Source of the DNA: UBA11663 sp049616325
Lineage (GTDB): Bacteria > Bacteroidota > Bacteroidia > Flavobacteriales_D > Sanyastnellaceae
Length of the DNA stretch: 64,000 nt
Direction: 5' to 3'
Assembly (NCBI GenBank): GCA_049616325.1
Contig: JBMZHG010000001.1
Span: 1 to 64,000 of the forward strand
Part shown: positions 57,827 to 64,000 of the stretch, one piece after another
Layout: every line of letters begins with the position of its first letter
Numbering within the stretch: the first letter of the stretch is position 1
Program-made: the position numbers and the translations under genes
The notes under the pieces: model-generated
Seen by the model: only the letters and a program-made list of their open reading frames with translations
Databases searched by the model: none
What the model was told of the DNA's origin: nothing

Positions 57827-57971
57827 TGGGTTGGAATTAAAGGTTTTGGACGGGTGAAAGTAGTCATTCCTCGCCTAAATCAAGAACTTCACCGACGATT
57901 TTGCACGAAAGTCATCCACGGTTAACATAGACCTCTGACTTACGCATATAATCCTTACACAGCGGCCGGAT

Positions 57972-58586
57972 TTAGTCGAAAAGCGTCGGACTTGGTGGAG
58001 CCCAAGAAAAGGACTTCCGATGCAGGGGCGTTGGGCCTTTTTCAACCAGCGCTTTTCGATGTGGAACCGTGGGGTAGCCGACGTTGGTCTCCCAACCGTA
58101 ACCGGGATAGGTTTCTGCTGCCTTGAGCATGTAGTCGTCGCGGTGGGTTTTGGCCAAAATGCTTGCCGCCGCAATAGAAGCCACCTTGGCGTCGCCTTTG
58201 ACCAAGCACGTGTGCGGTGGCATGTCAGGCGCGCTGACAAACCGATTTCCGTCGATCAGCAAGTGGTCGGGTGGAGCCACGAGGCCTCGCACGGCGCGGC
58301 GCATGGCCTCAAACGAAGCCTGGAGGATGTTGATGCGGTCGATCTCCTCAGGCGACACGAAAGCCACGGACCAGGTCACGGCCTTTTCTTCAATTTCAAG
58401 GCGCAGCCCGTTGCGCTGTGCAGCCGTGAGTTGTTTGCTGTCATTCAGGGCCAAGGTGCGGGCCACCTGGGGGGTGAGGACCACGGCCGCGGCGACAACC
58501 GGACCGGCGAGACATCCGCGTCCCGCCTCGTCGCAGCCTGCTTCAACCCGGCCCCGCACCACCTGACTCATCAACCGCTGTTTCAT
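57972..58586 (-). CDS. rnhB: Ribonuclease HII
   Basis: Removes ribonucleotides from DNA and RNA from RNA-DNA hybrids. The catalytic acidic residues lie in AGCDEAGRGCLAGPV (DEAGRG), LNDSKQLTAAQR, and in HLLIDGNRF; SIAAASILAKTHRDDYM is also typical. About 204 residues. ATG 58586 overlaps the stop of the upstream glycosyltransferase (ATGA). The frame extends 21 codons further upstream but without a better start. Confidence 0.96.
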   Translation of the reverse strand: MKQRLMSQVVRGRVEAGCDEAGRGCLAGPVVAAAVVLTPQVARTLALNDSKQLTAAQRNGLRLEIEEKAVTWSVAFVSPEEIDRINILQASFEAMRRAVRGLVAPPDHLLIDGNRFVSAPDMPPHTCLVKGDAKVASIAAASILAKTHRDDYMLKAAETYPGYGWETNVGYPTVPHRKALVEKGPTPLHRKSFSWAPPSPTLFD

Positions 58587-59719
58587 GCCGATTGCGGTTC
58601 GAGAAGACGGTCTAAGGCTCGGCTCACGAGCTCGGCCGTGCGGTCCCAAGAAAATTCCTTGGCGCGCGCCACACCCCGCTCCGAAGCCGAGCGCGCGGCC
58701 TCAGGCTGGCGCTCGAGGTTGGACATGGCGGACGCGATTTGGACGACGTCCCCCGGATCCACCATCGCAAACGCCGCGTCGCCGCACACCTCAGGCAAGG
58801 AAGTCACGTTGGAGGCAATCACCGGCACCCCACACGCCATCGCTTCCACCACCGGGATGCCGAATCCTTCAAACCACGGAACGAAGACCAACGCCTCAGC
58901 TCCGGCCACGGCCTGGACCAAATGCGCGCTGTTCAGCCGCCCAACGAAATGCACGCGGTGGGCCACCGAAGAATCGCCGAGGTCGTCCTCGTTCTTCCAC
59001 ATCGCTGCCCCCACCACCACGAGGTCCCAAGTTCCTCCTTCCTCAACGTACTTCTTGAAAGCCTTGAGCAACCCGTCGAGGTTCTTGCGCGGGTGGAGCG
59101 ACCCGACGAACACCCAGTAAGGCCGCCCCCCAGCAAAATCTCGCTGCGCCGCGGTTTTTTCTGACGCGCTGGCCGGGACGAATTCCGGATCGGCCGCGTT
59201 GGGAAACACTTCAATGCCCCGGGACTCCAAGCCGTACGTTCCAACGAGGTCCGACTTGCTGAACTCCGAAACCGTTCCGAGGCACTGGGCTCGAAGCGCG
59301 TAGCGAGGAAATTCCGTTCGGTAATACCGGGCCCAAACATTTGGCAACCCTTCGGGACGGTGCTCAAAATTCAAATCGTGAATGACCGTCATCTGCGGAA
59401 ACTCCGCGGGCATTGCTGTGGCGAGAGGTCCTTCAAGCGAAACAAACGCATCGGCCTTCCAACGTCGGAGCAGGCCACCGAGGGGCCGTCCAAACCACCA
59501 CCGAATCAACCAGGGGCGGCGGGCCGGAATACGAATCCTCCGCACCTCGACGTTGGGACCCAGATGAAACATCTCGTCCTCCGGTCGGTCCACGACCAAC
59601 AAGAATTGGTCGTCGGGACGCAGGGCCACGAGCCTCTCGAGGGTCCGAAGGGTGAATCGCCCGATTCCTTCCAACTTTCCCGGCACCAACAACCGACCGT
59701 TCAAGGCAATGCGCGCCAT
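58583..59719 (-). CDS. Glycosyltransferase family 4 protein
   Basis: About 378 residues, GT-B fold. N-terminal NGRLLVPGKLEGIGRFTLRTLE (GIGR/Y donor loop), then FVGSLHPRKNLDGLLKAF and the retaining GT4 signature FEGFGIPVVEAMACGVPVIASN with its paired glutamates. Probably adds a sugar during O-antigen or exopolysaccharide synthesis, in line with the divergent chain-length and polymerase/ligase genes. ATG 59719 is fixed by a perfect TACCTTTG box five bases upstream. Confidence 0.93.
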   Translation of the reverse strand: MARIALNGRLLVPGKLEGIGRFTLRTLERLVALRPDDQFLLVVDRPEDEMFHLGPNVEVRRIRIPARRPWLIRWWFGRPLGGLLRRWKADAFVSLEGPLATAMPAEFPQMTVIHDLNFEHRPEGLPNVWARYYRTEFPRYALRAQCLGTVSEFSKSDLVGTYGLESRGIEVFPNAADPEFVPASASEKTAAQRDFAGGRPYWVFVGSLHPRKNLDGLLKAFKKYVEEGGTWDLVVVGAAMWKNEDDLGDSSVAHRVHFVGRLNSAHLVQAVAGAEALVFVPWFEGFGIPVVEAMACGVPVIASNVTSLPEVCGDAAFAMVDPGDVVQIASAMSNLERQPEAARSASERGVARAKEFSWDRTAELVSRALDRLLEPQSA

Positions 59720-59724
59720 GTGCT

Positions 59725-59732
59725 CAAAGGTA
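59725..59732 (-). promoter_or_regulatory. -7 box (TACCTTTG) of the glycosyltransferase-rnhB operon
   Basis: Perfect TAnnTTTG ending 5 bases before ATG 59719. It is fourteen bases from the oppositely oriented box at 59747. Confidence 0.65.
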
Positions 59733-59746
59733 CCGCCCGCGCCCAT

Positions 59747-59754
59747 TACCTTCG
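59747..59754 (+). promoter_or_regulatory. -7 box (TACCTTCG) of the Wzz-like/Wzy-like operon
   Basis: TAnnTTCG located 29 bases upstream of ATG 59784. It excludes the upstream in-frame start at 59652. Confidence 0.5.
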
Positions 59755-59783
59755 CGCCGGTTCACGACACAATCCCTGAACAA

Positions 59784-60785
59784 ATGTCCTCTTCCAACCC
59801 CATGGAGTCCACCCATTTGTTGGTCTTCCTCTACCGCAACCTCAAGACCCTTGTGGCCGTCGGCCTCGTGGCTGCCTTGGCCGCAACCGGCGTAGCATTG
59901 ATGCTCGACGAGTACTTTGAAAGCACCGTGGTGATGTTCGCCACCTCCCAGCACAGCATTGGGGAGCAGTTTTTTGAGGAAACCAAAAAGAACGACCTCC
60001 TCGCCTACGGAGAGACGGAAGACGCCGAGCGCCTGCTCCAAATCCTCAACTCCCACCGCATCCGGAACCGGATCATCGAGAAATACAACCTGTACACGCA
60101 TTACGAAATCGACTCGACTGAGCCCGGCGCCAAGGCGGCCATGGGGTTGGCTTACAACGGAAACGTCAGTGCAAACTTGACGAGGTTTGGTTCCATCCAA
60201 GTGCGGGTCTTGGACACCGACCCAGAAGTGGCGCGCGACATGGCCAACGACATGGCCTACCTCGTCGACAGCGTCGCCAACAAAATGCGAAACGACCGGG
60301 CACGGGAAGCCTACGACTTGGCTGTCCGCACGTTGACCAAGACGTCGCAGCAAATCGCGGAAGCCGAAGACAGCCTCGCCACCTTGCACTCCCTGGGCAT
60401 TTACGATTTCGAAGCGCAAGTGGAAGGCCTCACCGCCCAGTACGGGCAGGCCTTGGCGTCCAACAACCGCAGTGCTGCAGCAACCATCCAGAGCGACTTG
60501 GCCCGCATCAGCTCGCTCGCCAACGGCTACAACAACTTGTCGGCCTACCTCGAGGCGGCCTACGAACAGCAATCTCTGCTCAAAAAGCGCGTCGAGTTGA
60601 TGCGAGTTGACGCGGAAACACAAATGTCGTCGTCGTTCATTGTGGACTACGCCAGCGCCGCGGACAAAAAAGCCAAGCCCGTTCGTTGGCTGATTGTGGT
60701 CATGACGTCGGTGGTGGCCGTGGCGGCAGCCTTCTTGGGCATGCTCGCTTGGGAAACGTTGCAACGCGCTCAACCCGCTCCGTAA
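59784..60785 (+). CDS. Wzz-like polysaccharide chain-length determinant / co-polymerase
   Basis: 333 residues with a transmembrane helix at each end (LKTLVAVGLVAALAATGVALML, residues about 20-42; WLIVVMTSVVAVAAAFLGMLAW, about 300-322) and a long helical periplasmic part with coiled-coil character (about 190-290). This is the Wzz/PCP architecture that sets polysaccharide chain length. No C-terminal tyrosine kinase domain is present. Followed six bases later by the O-antigen ligase/polymerase gene. Confidence 0.88.
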   Translation: MSSSNPMESTHLLVFLYRNLKTLVAVGLVAALAATGVALMLDEYFESTVVMFATSQHSIGEQFFEETKKNDLLAYGETEDAERLLQILNSHRIRNRIIEKYNLYTHYEIDSTEPGAKAAMGLAYNGNVSANLTRFGSIQVRVLDTDPEVARDMANDMAYLVDSVANKMRNDRAREAYDLAVRTLTKTSQQIAEAEDSLATLHSLGIYDFEAQVEGLTAQYGQALASNNRSAAATIQSDLARISSLANGYNNLSAYLEAAYEQQSLLKKRVELMRVDAETQMSSSFIVDYASAADKKAKPVRWLIVVMTSVVAVAAAFLGMLAWETLQRAQPAP

Positions 60786-60791
60786 ACGTTG

Positions 60792-62228
60792 ATGTCGGCC
60801 CCACGCGCAGGATGGTTGGCGGGCCTCGCCATGACGTTCCTGGCCCTCGCCGGGTGGGCCTTCGACGTGCCCCACGTTCTGGCCTTGCCTGCAGCCGTCC
60901 TTCTGATTTGGTGGGCCTTCGCGCGCGTCGACCTCTACCTGTCCGCCGTGCTTTTTCTGGTGCCGCTTTCGCTCAACCTGAGTGAGTTTGGGCTCGTTTC
61001 CATGGGATGGTACATGCCTACCGAACCCATGCTTTTCGCCCTGTTGCTCGTGTTTGTGGCCCGGACTTGTTCAGGCCAAACCCCCGACCGCGCCTTCCTT
61101 CGCCACCCCGCCACGTGGGTCGTTGGCGCAGGTTTTCTTTGGATGGGACTCACCATTTTGCCCAGCAGCCACATGGTCGTTTCTCTCAAAGCGTGGGTGG
61201 CGCGTGCGTGGTTTTTGGCCTCGTTTTACGTGCTGCTTGCCGCCTGGTTCCAATCCGACCCCAAGGCCCAGCGCCGTTTTCTCGCCCTCCTTCTTCTCCC
61301 CTTGTCTTTGGTCGTTGCGTACACCCTGGCAAGGCACGCGGATTACGGGTTCAGCAAGAGCGCCGGTCACTGGGTAATGAAACCCTTCTTCAAAGATCAC
61401 ACGTCCTACGGCGCCGTGTTGGCGATGATGTTGCCCCCTGCCGTGGCGATGGCCTGGAGAAAGAATCAATCCACCTTGTCCCAAGTTCTTTGGTGGCTCG
61501 GAGCAGGATGGCTTATGTTGGGCACGGTTCTTTCCTTCACCCGCGCAGCTTGGGTCAGCCTGGCGGCAGCGGCGGCACTGTGGGCCTTGATGCTTCTGGG
61601 GGTGCGGTTGAAAACCCTGATCGCCGCAGGGACAATCGGGCTGGTGGCGTTGGCATTCAGTTGGGACGCCTTGGTGATTCAACTTGAACGCAACAAACAG
61701 GATTCGTCGGACGATTTGGCCCAGCACGTGGAAAGCATTTCCAACGTCTCGAGCGACGACTCCAACCTCGAGCGCCTCAATCGGTGGTCGTGCGCCCTTG
61801 CCATGTTTCAGGAGAGGCCTCTTTTTGGTTTCGGCCCAGGGACGTACCAGTTTGAGTATGCGCCGTTCCAAACGTCCACCCTTCGCACCCGCATCAGCAC
61901 CAACAACGCGGACCTTGGAAACGCCCACAGCGAGTACCTCGGCCCCCTTGCAGAGCAGGGCATTTTGGGGCTCGTGGGTTGGCTGGCTTTGCTCTTGGTC
62001 ACGGCTCACCTCGGGTTCAAGCTTCAGCGCACGCTTTCGAACCCCGACGACCGACGGCTGGCCCTCGGTGTGTTTCTGGGACTCATGACCTATTTCGTGC
62101 ACGGCGTTCTGAACAACTACCTCGACACGGACAAGGCGAGTGCACCGTTCTGGGGCTTCTTGGCGATGCTCGTTGTGTTCGATTTGGGGACGTCCTCGGC
62201 GAAAGAGACGCGTCCCGCCAAGCCGTGA
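60792..62228 (+). CDS. O-antigen ligase/polymerase (Wzy/WaaL-like)
   Basis: About 478 residues with ten or more hydrophobic segments and a large loop containing RPLFGFGPGTYQFEYAPFQ...NNADLGNAHSEYLGPLAEQGILGLVGWLALL, the His-containing periplasmic signature of the Wzy_C/O-antigen ligase family. It joins or polymerises lipid-linked glycan. ATG 60792 is preferred over the TTG one codon upstream. It forms a two-gene operon with the Wzz-like protein. Confidence 0.9.
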   Translation: MSAPRAGWLAGLAMTFLALAGWAFDVPHVLALPAAVLLIWWAFARVDLYLSAVLFLVPLSLNLSEFGLVSMGWYMPTEPMLFALLLVFVARTCSGQTPDRAFLRHPATWVVGAGFLWMGLTILPSSHMVVSLKAWVARAWFLASFYVLLAAWFQSDPKAQRRFLALLLLPLSLVVAYTLARHADYGFSKSAGHWVMKPFFKDHTSYGAVLAMMLPPAVAMAWRKNQSTLSQVLWWLGAGWLMLGTVLSFTRAAWVSLAAAAALWALMLLGVRLKTLIAAGTIGLVALAFSWDALVIQLERNKQDSSDDLAQHVESISNVSSDDSNLERLNRWSCALAMFQERPLFGFGPGTYQFEYAPFQTSTLRTRISTNNADLGNAHSEYLGPLAEQGILGLVGWLALLLVTAHLGFKLQRTLSNPDDRRLALGVFLGLMTYFVHGVLNNYLDTDKASAPFWGFLAMLVVFDLGTSSAKETRPAKP

Positions 62229-62234
62229 TTCAGC

Positions 62235-63479
62235 TCAGGTGAATCTGCAACTCAGCATGGCCGTGTCGTCCAAGGGAGGCTCCTCTCCCCGGAATGCCTC
62301 AAGTGCGGCCACCACGGTGCGGTGAACGGCTTCGAGAGACTGGCCTTGATGGTGCGCCAACATGCCCAACAACCGGTCCGTTCCAAAGGGCACTTCTTGG
62401 TCGTTTTCTTGCTCAATCAACCCGTCCGTGTAACAACACAGCAACCCACCAACCGGAACGTCGATTGACCCCATGTTCATGGACGGGATTTCCCGAAACA
62501 TGCCCAGCCCCACGCAGCCTTCTTCCAGCAAAGCAGAACTGCCGTCAGGGTTGACGAACAACGGCGGATTATGCCCGCAATTCACGTAATCCAAGGTGCG
62601 CGACTGGGGTCGAAACACCGCGACGAAAAACGTGATGTACTTCTCGCCTTGCGCAATCTGCATGACCCGACCGTTGAGGGTGTTCAGGGTCTCCCGCAAG
62701 GACGAATTGCCCGATTGAAACAAGGCTCTGACTTGCGCTTGGAAATTGCTCATCAACAGCGCTGCACTCATGCCTTTGCCGCTCACGTCGGCCATGCACA
62801 TCACCACGTCTCCCGAATCGGTGTTGAAGGCGTCGTAATAGTCGCCGCCGACTTGCGTATGCGGTTGGTAGTAGCCGGCCACGTCCAAATCCAGGTCATC
62901 CCAAGACCCCGGCAGCAGCATCGCCTGCATCTCGCCCGCCAGTTCAAGTTCACGACGAAGACCCTCTTGCTTCAAACTGCGCGCCACCATTTGGGTGTTG
63001 CGACGCGCCACCACCAAAATGTTGGTCAACGTCACCAAAAAATTGAGGTGCTTCACCACCGGGCTCACCCCGCGGTCGTCGTCCGTCGTGTCGCCCGCCA
63101 AAGCGACTGCGATGACTTCGTCGTTTTGGTGAATTGGCACGACCACGTCTGAAGGGTGTTCGTCGCCGCCCATGGCTCCAGCCAACCCGATGGAGTCCAA
63201 ATCCAGGCCCTTGAAAAAGTCCGCGGGACGAGACACCGGCCACGACCCGTCGGTTCCAGCCGAAACCAACAATTGCCATTGGTCTCCTTCGAGGTCGGCT
63301 GCGTAGAGCACCAATCGATCGATGCCGAGGTTGGCTTTGAGCGCATCCACGTAGTGTTGCATCAATTCGTCCGCCGACGATTGGGCGTTGATGGCTTCCG
63401 TGACCCTCAGGAGCGCATTCAGCTTGAAGTCCCGCAATTCGAGCTTCTGCTTCAGCCGGTGTTCCTTGGGGTTGGGCAT
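62235..63479 (-). CDS. RsbU/SpoIIE-type PP2C phosphatase with GAF domain
   Basis: About 414 residues. A short coiled start, a GAF domain (about 35-190: SADELMQHYVDALKANLGIDRLVLYAADLEG), a helical linker with AGEMQAMLLPGSWDDLDLDVAGYYQPH, and a SpoIIE/PP2C domain with the metal-binding aspartates in QVGGDYYDAF and MCMADVSGKGMSAALLMSNF, then NCGHNPPLFV and LLCCYTDGLIEQEN. It would dephosphorylate an anti-anti-sigma factor. No STAS or anti-sigma gene is adjacent. It lies 22 bases after efp. Confidence 0.92.
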   Translation of the reverse strand: MPNPKEHRLKQKLELRDFKLNALLRVTEAINAQSSADELMQHYVDALKANLGIDRLVLYAADLEGDQWQLLVSAGTDGSWPVSRPADFFKGLDLDSIGLAGAMGGDEHPSDVVVPIHQNDEVIAVALAGDTTDDDRGVSPVVKHLNFLVTLTNILVVARRNTQMVARSLKQEGLRRELELAGEMQAMLLPGSWDDLDLDVAGYYQPHTQVGGDYYDAFNTDSGDVVMCMADVSGKGMSAALLMSNFQAQVRALFQSGNSSLRETLNTLNGRVMQIAQGEKYITFFVAVFRPQSRTLDYVNCGHNPPLFVNPDGSSALLEEGCVGLGMFREIPSMNMGSIDVPVGGLLCCYTDGLIEQENDQEVPFGTDRLLGMLAHHQGQSLEAVHRTVVAALEAFRGEEPPLDDTAMLSCRFT

Positions 63480-63501
63480 GGCTTCGGAGGCCGAGAGGGC
63501 C

Positions 63502-64000
63502 TTACTTTTTGACGCGCTCGGAGTATTCACCGGTACGAGTGTCGACTTTGATCCAATCTCCTGTGTCAATGAACAAGGGAACCCGCACTTCAGCACCCGT
63601 GTCCACGGTTGCTGGCTTCAGTGTGTTGGTGGCCGTGTCTCCTTTGACACCCGGCTCCGTGTAGGTGATTTCCAATTCCACGTGGCTGGGCAAGTCGCAA
63701 CTGATGGCGCGCTCCTCCTCCGCGTGGAACACGACCAAACACATCGTGCCGTCCTTCAAAAATTCCGGCGCACTGATGACGTGCTTCTCGAGACGCACCT
63801 GTTCGTACGTCTCGGTGTTCATGAAGTGGTACCCCTCTTCGTCGTTGTACAAGAATTGATGCTCACGCGTCTCGATGCGAACGGGGTCGATTTTGTGACC
63901 CGCATTGAACGTGTGATCCACCACCTTGCCAGTTTCAATGTTCTTCAACTTGGTTCGAACAAACGCCGCGCCTTTGCCAGGCTTGACGTGAAGGAATTCG
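63502..64000 (-). CDS. efp: Translation elongation factor P (5' end outside window)
   Basis: 166 residues are visible, read from the right edge. EFLHVKPGKGAAFVRTKLKN is the domain I loop with the Lys that is modified in many bacteria. YMNTETYEQ-like and EVRVPLFIDTGDWIKVDTRTGEYSERV are the conserved OB domains II and III. It relieves ribosome stalling at polyproline stretches. Only about 20 N-terminal residues are missing. Confidence 0.96.
   Translation of the reverse strand, partial: EFLHVKPGKGAAFVRTKLKNIETGKVVDHTFNAGHKIDPVRIETREHQFLYNDEEGYHFMNTETYEQVRLEKHVISAPEFLKDGTMCLVVFHAEEERAISCDLPSHVELEITYTEPGVKGDTATNTLKPATVDTGAEVRVPLFIDTGDWIKVDTRTGEYSERVKK

Overview
The window comes from a GC-rich member of the Bacteroidota, almost certainly Flavobacteriales (Cryomorphaceae/Schleiferiaceae-like rather than Flavobacterium proper). 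The evidence is a fused LpxC-FabZ, type IX secretion and gliding genes (porV, porU, a PorP/SprF protein, gldJ), T9SS cargo with type A and type B C-terminal domains, secreted proteins full of DDGSC spacer repeats, and promoters with the Bacteroidetes -7 element TAnnTTTG. A run of ten N at 25388-25397 shows that this is a scaffolded draft or metagenome assembly. Nothing in the window looks like a phage, insertion sequence, CRISPR array or recent genomic island.

Layout. 1-1099 is the 5' part of a repeat-rich secreted protein running off the left edge. tRNA-Phe follows, then aroB-lpxD-[lpxC/fabZ]-lpxA-ABC ATPase (1.6-6.7 kb), which joins the shikimate pathway to early lipid A synthesis, and then a T9SS type A cargo gene. 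8.1-15.3 kb holds a DUF4301 gene, an Hpt phosphotransfer protein, galE, a PAP2-like membrane protein, rpoN, asnS and lolD. 15.4-21.5 kb holds a choice-of-anchor L / T9SS type B cargo, gpmI, an orphan histidine kinase with a small secreted partner, a methyltransferase and tRNA-Val. 21.6-24.8 kb is exbB-exbD-tonB-folC on the minus strand. 24.9-36.3 kb is metabolism and repair: nhaD (broken by the assembly gap), an amino acid dehydrogenase, anmK, an acyl-CoA dehydrogenase, a tryptophan-rich secreted protein, recG, and pdhA-pdhC. 36.4-38 kb is a VTC-domain/DUF4956 pair. 37.9-46.6 kb is ispF-porV-porU diverging from porP-gldJ, the secretion and gliding core. 46.7-53.7 kb holds murF, tyrS, a PiT transporter, a LuxE-like ligase, a lipoprotein and a Na/Pi cotransporter. 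53.8-57.8 kb is one 1340-residue modular secreted protein. 57.97-62.2 kb holds rnhB, a glycosyltransferase, a Wzz-like and a Wzy/WaaL-like protein. The right edge holds an RsbU-type phosphatase and efp.

How the genes work together. Most of the window builds or uses the cell envelope: lipid A (lpx genes), peptidoglycan (murF, anmK), O-antigen/exopolysaccharide (galE, GT, wzz/wzy), lipoprotein export (lolD), outer-membrane energisation (tonB/exbBD), and T9SS machinery together with several of its probable cargos.

The strongest general signal is in the promoters. At twelve protein genes a TAnnTTTG/TAnnTTCG-type box ends only 4 or 5 bases before the start codon. This places the expected transcription start at or next to the start codon and predicts mostly leaderless mRNAs. 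In several places the box sits in or directly behind the T-tract of the preceding gene's terminator.
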